DNA from: JBLHZY01 sp047631555
Lineage (GTDB): Bacteria; Pseudomonadota; Alphaproteobacteria; Rhodobacterales; Rhodobacteraceae
Direction of reading: 5' to 3'
DNA length: 64,000 nt
Assembly (NCBI GenBank): GCA_047631555.1
Contig: JBLHZY010000005.1
Location: forward strand, 1-64,000
Part shown: positions 9,346 to 17,389 of the stretch, piece by piece
Layout of the letters: the number at the start of each line of letters is the position of its first letter
Numbering within the stretch: position 1 is the stretch's first letter
Program-made: the position numbers and the translations under genes
The notes under the pieces: generated by a model
Seen by the model: the letters and a program-made list of their open reading frames with translations, nothing else
What the model was told of the DNA's origin: nothing
Databases searched by the model: none

Positions 9346-10347
9346 TCAGCTAAGTGTGAGGCCATCGGCCCCGAAACGATGCAGGTTTACTTCTTGCGGT
9401 GTGAGGTAAATCGTATCGCCATGATGGACTTCGACCTCGCCGGATGCGCGCACATTAAGCGTGCCGATCCCGTCAACGATCACATGCATGAACGTGTCAG
9501 AACCGAGATGCTCTGAGACGCCGACAGTCCCTTTCCATGCGCCTTTATCCATCGCAATATCGAGGTGCTCGGGGCGGATGCCGATGGCGTGTGCATTGTG
9601 TTTTGCGGCCTCTTCGCCCTCGATGAAGTTCATCTTTGGCGAGCCGATGAAGCCAGCAACAAAGCGGTTGCGCGGGCTGCGATAGAGCTCAAGCGGCGAG
9701 CCGACTTGCTCGATATTGCCGGCTTGGAGCACAACAATTTTGTCGGCCATTGTCATCGCTTCGACTTGGTCGTGCGTTACATAGACCATCGTAGTTGCCA
9801 GCGTTTGGTGCAGCTCGGAAATCTCAAGGCGCATGTTGACGCGCAAGGATGCATCAAGGTTAGAGAGCGGCTCATCAAAGAGGAATGCCGCCGGTTCGCG
9901 CACAATCGCGCGCCCGATAGCAACCCGCTGCCGCTGGCCGCCGGAAAGCTGACCGGGGCGGCGATCGATGTAATCGTTCAGGTTAAGAACCTTGGCCGCG
10001 GCTTCGACGCGCTTATCTTGTTCGGCCTTATCCATGCCCGCCATGCGCAACGGAAAGGCGATGTTTTTGCGCACCGACATATGGGGATAAAGCGCGTAGG
10101 ATTGGAATACCATCGCAAGGCCGCGCTTGGCAGGCGGCACCATTGTGGCATCATTTCCGTCAATTGAAATCATCCCCGAAGAGACATCCTCAAGCCCGGC
10201 GATCAGGCGCAGCAGCGTTGATTTCCCGCAGCCAGATGGCCCGACGAACACAACGAATTCGCCATCGTTGATTTCCAAATTCAGCGGCGGGATGACTTGA
10301 ACATCGCCAAAACTTTTCGTCACGTCTTTGAGTGTGATCTGTCCCAT
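9346..10347 (-). CDS. smoK: Polyol (mannitol/sorbitol) ABC transporter ATP-binding protein
   Basis: ATPase subunit of the MalK/UgpC type that powers the SmoFG permease. Walker A GPSGCGKST, the Q-loop in VFQSYALYPHM, signature LSGGQRQRVAIGRA, Walker B AFLFDEPLSNLDA and the switch His in YVTHDQVEAM are all present. The C-terminal regulatory OB-like domain contains GIRPEHLDIA. The 333-residue length is slightly short for the family but complete. It sits between smoG (10-base gap) and mtlK. Confidence 0.9.
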   Translation of the reverse strand: MGQITLKDVTKSFGDVQVIPPLNLEINDGEFVVFVGPSGCGKSTLLRLIAGLEDVSSGMISIDGNDATMVPPAKRGLAMVFQSYALYPHMSVRKNIAFPLRMAGMDKAEQDKRVEAAAKVLNLNDYIDRRPGQLSGGQRQRVAIGRAIVREPAAFLFDEPLSNLDASLRVNMRLEISELHQTLATTMVYVTHDQVEAMTMADKIVVLQAGNIEQVGSPLELYRSPRNRFVAGFIGSPKMNFIEGEEAAKHNAHAIGIRPEHLDIAMDKGAWKGTVGVSEHLGSDTFMHVIVDGIGTLNVRASGEVEVHHGDTIYLTPQEVNLHRFGADGLTLS

Positions 10348-10357
10348 TGTCTTTTCC

Positions 10358-11188
10358 TTACTTCACTGCGCCGAATGTCAGGCCGCGAACGAGTTGTTTT
10401 TGGCTGAACCAGCCAAGGATGAGGATCGGCGCGATGGCCATTGTGCTGGCTGCGCTGAGTTTGGCGTAAAACAGGCCCTCAGGGCTTGAGTAACTCGCGA
10501 TGAATGCGGTGAGCGGCGCTGCTTTTGCGGCCGTTAAGTTGAGGGTCCAGAAGGCCTCGTTCCAAGCAAGGATCACGTTGAGCAGCAGGGTCGAGGCGAT
10601 GCCCGGCACGGCCATTGGCGTCAGCACATAGATGATTTCGGCGCGCAATGAGGCGCCGTCCATCCTGCTTGCCTCAAGGATTTCGCCGGGGATTTCCTTG
10701 AAATATGTGTAGAGCATCCAGACGATGATCGGCAGGTTGATCAGCGTGAGAACAAAGACCAGGCCCATGCGGCTGTCGAGCAAGCCGACATCGCGAAAGA
10801 TCAGGTAGATCGGGATCAGAACGCCAACGGGGGGCAGCATTTTGGTGCTGAGCATCCACATCAGGATATTCTTGGTGTGTTTGCCTGGCACGAAGGCCAT
10901 CGACCATGCCGCCGGGATCGCGATGAGCAGGCCAAGCAGCGTCGAGCCGACCGAGATCACCACCGAATTCCAGAAATGGCGAAAGTAATTCGAGCGCTCA
11001 AGCACGGTGGTGTAGTTTTCGGTTGTCCACTCAAAGCCCAAGAACGAGGGGGGCGATGCGATGGCCTCGGCCTCGGTTTTGAACGAGGTTAGGATCGTCC
11101 AAAGGATCGGGAAGAAGATCGCCATCCCGAAGGTCCAAGCGACAAGCGTCACGATGAATTTGCGGCGGTTTGTAACTGCGCGTGCCAT
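10358..11188 (-). CDS. smoG: Polyol ABC transporter permease, MalG type
   Basis: One of two membrane subunits of the mannitol/sorbitol importer. The 276-residue protein has six predicted membrane segments, starting with VTLVAWTFGMAIFFPILWTI, and the cytoplasmic EAA loop EASRMDGASLRAEIIYVLTP that docks on the ATPase. Two bases separate it from smoF and ten from smoK, so all are co-transcribed. Confidence 0.89.
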   Translation of the reverse strand: MARAVTNRRKFIVTLVAWTFGMAIFFPILWTILTSFKTEAEAIASPPSFLGFEWTTENYTTVLERSNYFRHFWNSVVISVGSTLLGLLIAIPAAWSMAFVPGKHTKNILMWMLSTKMLPPVGVLIPIYLIFRDVGLLDSRMGLVFVLTLINLPIIVWMLYTYFKEIPGEILEASRMDGASLRAEIIYVLTPMAVPGIASTLLLNVILAWNEAFWTLNLTAAKAAPLTAFIASYSSPEGLFYAKLSAASTMAIAPILILGWFSQKQLVRGLTFGAVK

Positions 11189-11190
11189 GG

Positions 11191-12063
11191 TCAGGCCTCC
11201 AAGTTCTTGCCGATCATCCGCATCAGGAAGATCGCAACAATGTTTGCAAGGATGACCGCAACGATGCCGCCTGCCGAGCCGCCGCCCACATCGAATTGCA
11301 GCAAGCTTTGCGCATAAACGAGGTAGGTAAGATTGGTTGATGCCGTGCCCGGGCCGCCGTTTGTGGTGACCAAGATTTCTGCAAAAACCGAGAGCAGGAA
11401 GATCGTTTGGATCAGGATCACAACGGTAATGGCGCGGCTCAAGTGCGGCAGCATGATATGGAAAAAGCGGCTCACAGGGCCTGCGCCGTCCATTTCGGAG
11501 GCTTCCAGCTGTTCGCTATCCAATGATTGAAATGCGGTAAGCAGGATCAGAGTCGCGAAGGGGAGCCATTGCCATGAGACGATCAGAATGATCGAGGCCA
11601 ATGGTGCGTGGCTCAGAAAGTCAAACGGTTGCATGCCCAGCGCTTTGGCAAGGTAAGCAAAGAGCCCGTTGACCGGGTTCATAAACATGTTCTTCCAGAC
11701 CAGCGCCGAGACGGTTGGCATCACAAAGAATGGCGCGATCACAAGGATCCGCACAATCCCTTGGCCCCACATCGGCTGATCCAGCAGCAGCGCAAGAAGC
11801 GTGCCACCGATGGTCGTGATGGCAAGCACACCAAGCACGAGCACCAGCGTATTGCCCAGCGCATCAAAGAAGGCCGGATCGCTCAGGAAGTATTGGTAAT
11901 TGGCAAAACCGACAAATCGTTCCATGCCCGGAGAGAGCAGGTTGTAGTGCTGAAACGAAAAGTAGATCGTCATTGAAAGCGGGACAATCATCCAACCTAA
12001 AAGCAGCAAAACTGCGGGGGAGATCATCAGCCGGCCAGCGGCGCGGGAATGTTGGGTCGCCAT
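11191..12063 (-). CDS. smoF: Polyol ABC transporter permease, MalF type
   Basis: Second membrane subunit of the importer. The 290-residue protein has six membrane segments, an N-terminal ISPAVLLLLGWMIVPLSMTI helix and the EAA motif EASEMDGAGPVSRFFHIMLP. It lies 150 bases downstream of the smoE stop, a gap filled by a large stem-loop. Uptake through it would fail if the amber codon in smoE truly abolishes the binding protein. Confidence 0.89.
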   Translation of the reverse strand: MATQHSRAAGRLMISPAVLLLLGWMIVPLSMTIYFSFQHYNLLSPGMERFVGFANYQYFLSDPAFFDALGNTLVLVLGVLAITTIGGTLLALLLDQPMWGQGIVRILVIAPFFVMPTVSALVWKNMFMNPVNGLFAYLAKALGMQPFDFLSHAPLASIILIVSWQWLPFATLILLTAFQSLDSEQLEASEMDGAGPVSRFFHIMLPHLSRAITVVILIQTIFLLSVFAEILVTTNGGPGTASTNLTYLVYAQSLLQFDVGGGSAGGIVAVILANIVAIFLMRMIGKNLEA

Positions 12064-12170
12064 GGGTTAGCCCCTTATGGATGAAGGTCGAGCGAACAGG
12101 ATGCACTCTTTGAATGCGGTGTCATGCACCGGATCGAAGGATCGCATCTTTAGGAATTGGGCGAAAGAGA

Positions 12171-12198
12171 CAGGGCCACACCGCGCGGTGCGGCCCTG
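12171..12198 (-). other. Intercistronic stem-loop between smoE and smoF
   Basis: A very stable inverted repeat: outer 7-bp arms CAGGGCC/GGCCCTG and inner 5-bp arms CACCG/CGGTG with a single A-C mismatch between them. No run of T follows on the minus strand, so it is more likely an mRNA-stabilising or partial-attenuation structure that keeps binding-protein mRNA in excess than a full terminator. Confidence 0.7.
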
Positions 12199-12213
12199 CT
12201 CCGGGAGAACCTA

Positions 12214-13527
12214 TTACTTGATGTAACCGGCTTTCTTCATTTCGCGCATTGTGAGCGCTTGTGCTTTTTCCAGCGCTTCATCAGCTGTGATGCTGCCAGC
12301 CAGAGCGGCTGAGAATTGCTGGCCAACGGATGTTCCGATGCCTTGGAATTCTGGGATGGCAACGAATTGCACGCCCACATATGGCACTGGTTTCACTGTT
12401 GGGTTTTGCGGATCAGCCGAGTTGATGCTGTCGAGCGTCATCTTGGCGAAAGGCGCAGCGGCTTGGTACTCTGGGTTTTCGTACAGCGAAGTACGTGTGC
12501 CTGGAGGTACGTTTGCCCAGCCTTCATTGGCCGCAACAAGTGCGAGATAGTCTTTGGACGTTGCCCAAGCGACGAACTTTTTCGCAGCATCGGTTTTTTC
12601 GCTACCGGCTGGGATCGCAAGGTTCCAAGCCCAGAGCCAGTTGCCGCGTTTGCCAAGGCCTTTGTCGGCGGCAAGTGCGAAGCCAACTTTATCAGCCACG
12701 GCGCTGTCTTTGGGGTTGGTCACGAAGGACGCTGCAACCGTTGCATCGATCCACATGCCACATTTGCCCGTTTGGAACAGTGCGAGGTTTTCGTTAAAGC
12801 CGTTGCCGGATGCGCCGGGAGGGCCGTAGTTGTTCATCAGATCAAGGTAATCTGTGAGCGTGGCTTTCCATTCTGGTGTGTCGAATTGTGGGTTCCACTC
12901 TTCGTCAAACCAGCGCGCGCCGTAGGAGTTTGCCATGGCGCCAAGGAAGGCCATGTTTTCGCCCCAGCCAGCTTTGCCGCGAAGGCAGATGCCGTAAACT
13001 TCGTTGTCTTTGTCTGTCATCGCAGCAGCGGCTGCTTTGATATCATCCCATGTTGGCGCGCCGGGCATTTCCATGCCAGCAGCTTCCATCAGGTCTTTGC
13101 GGTACATAACCATCGAGCTTTCGCCGTAGAATGGTGCTGCGAAAAGCTTGCCGTCCATGGACAGGCCGCCGCGGATCGCTGGCAGAAGATCGTCAACGTC
13201 GTAATCGGCGCCCAGATCATCAAGCTCAACCAACCAGCCTTGTTTGGCCCAGATTGGTGCTTCGTATGTCCCGATTGTCATCACGTCATATTGGCCGCCT
13301 TTGGTGGCAATATCTGTGGTGACGCGCTGGCGCAGGATGTTTTCTTCCAGCGTCACCTATTCCAGCTCGATGCCGGGGTTTTTCGCTGTGAAATCGTCAG
13401 TAAGGCCCTGCATGCGGATCATGTCGCCGTTGTTCACGGTCGCGATCGTCAGGGTTTCGGCAAATGCGGTTGTCGCGATGGCGCCAACGGCACACGCGCC
13501 AAGCAGCGCGCGAAGAGTGCGTTTCAT
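12214..13527 (-). pseudogene. smoE: Polyol ABC transporter substrate-binding protein interrupted by an in-frame amber codon
   Basis: Periplasmic binding protein of the mannitol/sorbitol importer. ATG 13527 has a perfect GGGAGGA ribosome site and opens with a signal peptide (MKRTLRALLGACAVGAIATT). Codon 57 is TAG (13357-13359), after which the same frame continues without further damage to TAA at 12214. Joined, the gene has 438 codons including its final stop, the usual SmoE size, and the protein reads GIELE-stop-VTLEENILRQ; in relatives I expect Trp at this place, so a single TGG to TAG change would explain it. Everything downstream looks like functional, selected sequence, so this is a very recent nonsense mutation, a sequencing error, or a suppressed amber codon. 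Translation restarting at a codon after the stop would lack the signal peptide. Confidence 0.85.
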
Positions 13528-13550
13528 GGTATTCCTCCCAAAAGTCGAAC

Positions 13551-13583
13551 TGAGCATTTGCCCAGCAGATGAACACATGCTCA
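13551..13583. promoter_or_regulatory. Inverted repeat, candidate operator for the SorC-type regulator
   Basis: TGAGCAT (13551-13557) and ATGCTCA (13577-13583) form a perfect 7-bp dyad with 19 bases between arms, 24-56 bases upstream of the smoE start and downstream of the regulator gene. A second dyad, ATGAA-N10-TTCAT, overlaps it. SorC-family regulators bind such dyads, but assignment to this regulator is inference. Confidence 0.45.
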
Positions 13584-13641
13584 TTCATGCCCAACCCTAA
13601 GTCAACCGGATTTTTCCCAGCATTGCAGAAATTCTTAAGAT

Positions 13642-14598
13642 TTAGGCGTTTAGGATGGCGCGGGCGGTTCGGTCAGTGGTTACCAAGCCATTGAGAAGTT
13701 GGCCCTTTAACGCCCCACAAATGGCAGGCGCTTTTTCAAGACCGGCGGCAATTCCAATAACGGGACCGCGCTTTGAAAGCCCAGCGCGCAGGCCACCGAT
13801 GCGGTGATTGTGGCCCGTTTCTAAGTAATTCCCGTCCGAATCAAACACCCAGGAAGCGATCTCTCCGACGGCGCCAAGCTTTTGCTGCTCAACCAATTCG
13901 GCATTGGTCATGAAACCATCAACATAGAGCGGCGCGTGGTCGTTCATCTGGCCGACGCCAACAAAGGTCACATCCGCCTCGCGCGCCAGTTTCTCGACTA
14001 CCTGCAACTGATGCAGCTCATAAAACATCGCGCGCGCTTCTGGCGATGGAACAATAACCGGTAGCGGCATCGGATAGTGCGGCGCGCCTGTCTTTTCGGC
14101 CAAGCGCATCAGCACATCATAGTTAGAGGCCGTCGCATCAGGGGCAATATTGCCGATCAGCGAGACAAGTTTGTGATGCGGGCATTGGCGCGGCACGATT
14201 TCCTCAACAGTTGTGCGCAAAGCGCGCCCGGTTCCAACCGCAACTGTGATCGGTTCAATCGAGGCCAGAAAACGCTCTACCAAAGCGGCCGCCACAGGGG
14301 CAATGGCGCGGGTTGCATCAGAGCCTTCGCCGATGCTTGGAGCGACCCGCACATGTTCCAGCTCAAACCGCTTGGCCAGCTCTTTTTCCAGCGCGATACA
14401 CTCTGCAATCGGATGTTCAAGGCGCACATGCACAAGCCCCTCGGCCATCGCACGGCTGACCAATCGCTGTGCGCGTTGGCGCGAAACGCCAAGCTCAGAG
14501 GCAATCTGATCTTGCGTCATCCCGCCGACGTAATAGAGCCAGCCAGCGCGCGCGGCTTCGTCCTGAACGCTTGGCTCTGTATCGCGGATATTACTCAT
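13642..14598 (-). CDS. SorC/DeoR-type sugar-binding transcriptional regulator
   Basis: Probable regulator of the adjacent polyol operon. From ATG 14598 (318 residues, MSNIRDTEPS...) the N-terminal helix-turn-helix is in MTQDQIASELGVSRQRAQRLVSRA, followed by a SorC sugar/phosphosugar-binding domain with VAVGTGRALRTTVEEI and VSLIGNIAPDATASNYDV. The frame is open a further 22 codons upstream, but those run deep into the HAD gene and lack a ribosome site. The gene overlaps the end of the HAD gene by 8 bases, and 114 bases with dyad repeats separate it from smoE. Confidence 0.85.
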   Translation of the reverse strand: MSNIRDTEPSVQDEAARAGWLYYVGGMTQDQIASELGVSRQRAQRLVSRAMAEGLVHVRLEHPIAECIALEKELAKRFELEHVRVAPSIGEGSDATRAIAPVAAALVERFLASIEPITVAVGTGRALRTTVEEIVPRQCPHHKLVSLIGNIAPDATASNYDVLMRLAEKTGAPHYPMPLPVIVPSPEARAMFYELHQLQVVEKLAREADVTFVGVGQMNDHAPLYVDGFMTNAELVEQQKLGAVGEIASWVFDSDGNYLETGHNHRIGGLRAGLSKRGPVIGIAAGLEKAPAICGALKGQLLNGLVTTDRTARAILNA

Positions 14599-15283
14599 TC
14601 TGCGCTGCTTTCCCTTTGGGCGTAAACCATGGTGCATGCTTTGCGAATTCTGTGAAAGATGCAAATGTCAGTTCTGCGGTCGCGCCTTCAGGGCCTTCAA
14701 GCGCGCGGCCTTGAAGATGGCTTCCGCCGATAAATCGCCAAACCGGCATGCCCGCAGATTTGGCGGCACGAACGCCATTCAAGCTGTCTTCGATGACCAA
14801 GCAATGCGCCGGTTCGACCCCGAATTCCGCCGCGACATGCAAGAATAAATCCGGCGCCGGTTTGCCTTTTGCGACAAGGGATGCGGTGTAAACCTTTTTG
14901 GAGAAGGCTTGTGCCATTCCAACGATCTCTAATGAGCGGGCCGCGCGCGCAGGGCTTGAAGATGTTGCAAGGCAAAACGGGCGGTCAAGGCTTTCGATCA
15001 CTTCGGCGACATGGGGAATGATTTTCAAATCGCGCTCAAAGGCAGCCAACAGGCGCGCGCGATATTCGTCCTCAAAACTTGGCGGTAGGTTTACGCCAAA
15101 GGCGCGCCGGATTTCTTCCATCACCATCGGATAGGAACGGCCCAGAAAATTGCGCGCAACAAAGTCGAGATCAATATCGATCCCCATGGGGGCAAGCGCA
15201 TCAATCAGCTGTTGAGCTGAGATGATTTCGCTATCGATGATCACACCGTCGCAATCAAAAATGATCAGTTCGGGGCCGCTCAT
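14591..15283 (-). CDS. HAD-superfamily hydrolase, phosphoglycolate phosphatase-like
   Basis: Cytoplasmic haloacid-dehalogenase-type phosphatase, 230 residues. Motif I is FDCDGVIID (nucleophile Asp and acid/base Asp), motif II is in LATSSSPARA, motif III includes the lysine of KGKPAPDLFL, and motif IV is VIEDSLNGVRAA. Such enzymes often remove phosphate from sugar or polyol phosphates, which fits the neighbouring polyol genes. Its start overlaps the znuB stop (ATGA) and its end overlaps the SorC regulator, so it is translationally linked to both zinc uptake and polyol control. The actual substrate is unknown. Confidence 0.85.
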   Translation of the reverse strand: MSGPELIIFDCDGVIIDSEIISAQQLIDALAPMGIDIDLDFVARNFLGRSYPMVMEEIRRAFGVNLPPSFEDEYRARLLAAFERDLKIIPHVAEVIESLDRPFCLATSSSPARAARSLEIVGMAQAFSKKVYTASLVAKGKPAPDLFLHVAAEFGVEPAHCLVIEDSLNGVRAAKSAGMPVWRFIGGSHLQGRALEGPEGATAELTFASFTEFAKHAPWFTPKGKAAQNE

Positions 15284-16065
15284 GAGGGCGCCCTGCGTAG
15301 CCGTGCAATCGCATAAAGCGCCGCTGCTGCCGCGACGATCGACGCCCCTGCCGGCGTATCAAATCGCACCGATGCACCGAGCCCCGCAAGCACAGCAATA
15401 CAGCCTAAGCCCGCTGCAAAAAGCGCCATCGCCTCGGGGGTGCGCGACAGGCTGCGCGCTGCAGCCGCTGGAATGATCAGCATCGCGCCAATAAGCAGCG
15501 CGCCCACTACTTTGAGCGAAACCGCAACGACGAGCGCCATGGCCAGCGTCAGAATCAGCCGTTCACGGCGCGGGTCAATCCCCTCGGATCGGGCAAGCTC
15601 TTCGCTCAGGGTCGAGGTCAACAAAGCCTGCCAGCGCCAGATCAAAAGCGCCACAACGGCCCCTGCCCCAATCCAGATAACCCAAAGGTCGCTCACACCA
15701 ATCGCCAAGATATCGCCAAAGAGAAACGCCTCAAGATCAACCCGCGCGCCCTTTACAAAAGAAATCGCGACAAGGCCAATCGCGAGCGCCGCATGGGCCA
15801 AAACGCCAAGGGTTGCATCCATCGAGTGGCCGCGCCCGGAAAGTGCTGCGATGCTGCCCGCCATGGCCAAGGCGATCGCCAAAACGCCAATGTAGATATT
15901 CATCGAGAAGGCCAAAGCCAGCGCGACCCCTAGGATTGCCGCATGGGCCGTTGCATCGCCAAAATAGGCCATGCGCCGCCAGACAACGAAAGCCCCAAGC
16001 GGCCCCGCCGCCAGAGCGACACCAACCCCGGCAAGGAGCGCACGCATTAGGAAATCATCGATCAT
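15280..16065 (-). CDS. znuB: Zinc ABC transporter permease
   Basis: Membrane subunit of the high-affinity zinc importer, ABC-3 family, 261 residues with about seven to eight hydrophobic segments. The family hallmark GDATAHAAILGVALA (usually GDSLSHAALPG-like) is present near residue 36. It overlaps znuC by ATGA upstream and the HAD gene by ATGA downstream, placing it third in the zur-znuC-znuB-HAD chain. Confidence 0.92.
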   Translation of the reverse strand: MIDDFLMRALLAGVGVALAAGPLGAFVVWRRMAYFGDATAHAAILGVALALAFSMNIYIGVLAIALAMAGSIAALSGRGHSMDATLGVLAHAALAIGLVAISFVKGARVDLEAFLFGDILAIGVSDLWVIWIGAGAVVALLIWRWQALLTSTLSEELARSEGIDPRRERLILTLAMALVVAVSLKVVGALLIGAMLIIPAAAARSLSRTPEAMALFAAGLGCIAVLAGLGASVRFDTPAGASIVAAAAALYAIARLRRAPS

Positions 16066-16823
16066 TGGCTCGCTTCCGCGTGATCATGGTGGTGGTGATG
16101 GTCATGAGCGCCGTCATGATCATGATCGTGGTCATGCTGATAAAGCGCCAGCGCGCCGCCCGTCCCAAGCCCAAAAAGCGCGCGATATTCTGGCGCGTTG
16201 GACACGACATGCGGCGTCCCTTCGCAGCAGACATGCCCGTTGAGACAGATCACCCGATCCGAGGCGCTCATCACCACATGCAGATCATGCGAAACCAACA
16301 AAACCGCGCAGCCAAGCTCTTGGCGCAGGTCCGATATCAGCTGATAAAATCCCGCAATCCCGGGCTGATCCAGCCCTTGGGTCGGCTCATCTAGAATCAA
16401 AATATCCGGCTCCGCCATCAAGGCGCGCGCCAGAAGAACCCGCTGAAACTGCCCGCCAGAAAGCCCCGCCATCTGGCGATCTTCAAGGCCCGCCGCCCCA
16501 AGTCGGGAAAGCATAGCGCTGGTCTCTTTTGCGCTATAGCGACGGGGCAGCGAAAGAAAGCGCGCGACCGTAATTGGCATTGTCGCATCAATGGATAGGC
16601 GCTGCGGCACATAGCCGATGCTCAACCCCGGCGCGCGAACAACCCGCCCTTGATGCGGCGCCAAAACCCCAAGAAGCGCGCGGATCAACGTGCTTTTGCC
16701 CGACCCATTGGGCCCAACCACCGTGACAATCTCGCCCTTTTGGATCGCAAAATTTACATGCTCCAGCACGGGCGCATTGCCATAGCGAAGGCTCATATCT
16801 TGGGTCTCGATCAGCGCGCTCAT
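16062..16823 (-). CDS. znuC: Zinc ABC transporter ATP-binding protein with His-rich tail
   Basis: ATPase of the zinc importer. ATG 16823 overlaps the zur stop and gives 253 residues. Walker A GPNGSGKST, signature LSGGQFQRVLLARA and Walker B ILILDEPTQGLD are complete. The last 25 or so residues are an alternating His/Asp tail with more than ten histidines, which should bind zinc at the cytoplasmic face. Such tails are more often seen as loops in ZnuA; here ZnuA has only a short acidic loop. Confidence 0.93.
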   Translation of the reverse strand: MSALIETQDMSLRYGNAPVLEHVNFAIQKGEIVTVVGPNGSGKSTLIRALLGVLAPHQGRVVRAPGLSIGYVPQRLSIDATMPITVARFLSLPRRYSAKETSAMLSRLGAAGLEDRQMAGLSGGQFQRVLLARALMAEPDILILDEPTQGLDQPGIAGFYQLISDLRQELGCAVLLVSHDLHVVMSASDRVICLNGHVCCEGTPHVVSNAPEYRALFGLGTGGALALYQHDHDHDHDGAHDHHHHHDHAEASQ

Positions 16824-17308
16824 CCGGCGCTCTCCGCACAGCTCGGGCAAACCCCGATGGCCTCAACGTTCACCCGCTCGATCGCAAAGCCGATTTTTGC
16901 AGCCGCCAACTCAACCGCGCTGCGCAGCTCTTCTTCGGGAAGCTCGGCCACGGAATTGCACTGTGTGCAAATAAAGAAAGCGGGCGCATGGCTCTCGCCG
17001 GGATGCATGCAGGCCATGAACGCGTTGAGGCGGCGTATGCGATGCGCCAGCCCATTTTCGACCAGAAATTCAAGGGCGCGATACGCCACTGGCGGCTGGC
17101 TGCCAAACCCATCCTCGCGCAGCCGTTCCAGCACATCATACGCCCCAAGCGCGCGATGCTCCTCAAGCAAAATCTCAAGCGCGCGGCGGCGTACGGGCGT
17201 GAGGCGCAGCCCTTCAAGACGCGCCAATTCATCGGCGCGTTGAAGCAAATCGCCGGTACAGCTTGCATGGTTATGGCTGTGAAACGCTGGGCTTTGTGAC
17301 TCTGGCAT
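16820..17308 (-). CDS. zur: Zinc uptake regulator, Fur family
   Basis: Zinc-sensing repressor, 162 residues. The N-terminus has a His/Cys-rich stretch (HSHNHASC), followed by the winged helix with LTPVRRRALEILLEEH and the FVENGLAHRI wing, and a dimerisation domain with two CxxC structural-zinc motifs (CTQC and CPSC). It is the first gene of the minus-strand zinc operon, divergent from znuA across 81 bases that carry a Zur-type palindrome, so the regulator very likely controls both directions, including itself. Confidence 0.92.
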   Translation of the reverse strand: MPESQSPAFHSHNHASCTGDLLQRADELARLEGLRLTPVRRRALEILLEEHRALGAYDVLERLREDGFGSQPPVAYRALEFLVENGLAHRIRRLNAFMACMHPGESHAPAFFICTQCNSVAELPEEELRSAVELAAAKIGFAIERVNVEAIGVCPSCAESAG

Positions 17309-17331
17309 TTTGCGCTTGCTTGTGTTTGGAG

Positions 17332-17346
17332 TGTTATAGTATCACA
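17332..17346. promoter_or_regulatory. Zur-type operator between zur-znuCB and znuA
   Basis: TGTTATAGTATCACA is a 7-1-7 dyad with one mismatch per arm, close to the TGTTATA-type palindromes bound by Zur in alphaproteobacteria. A related half (TGTTATGTTATTTC) follows directly at about 17348. It lies in the divergent gap between zur (start 17308) and znuA (start 17390). Confidence 0.7.
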
Positions 17347-17389
17347 TGTTATGTTATTTCATTTCGCAACGCTTCACAAGGAGGCAAAC

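Noticed and set aside
12316..13572. 418-codon plus-strand ORF opposite smoE
   Set aside because: It lies wholly antisense to a recognised binding-protein gene, has no ribosome site or family resemblance, and is a by-product of the GC-rich codon pattern.
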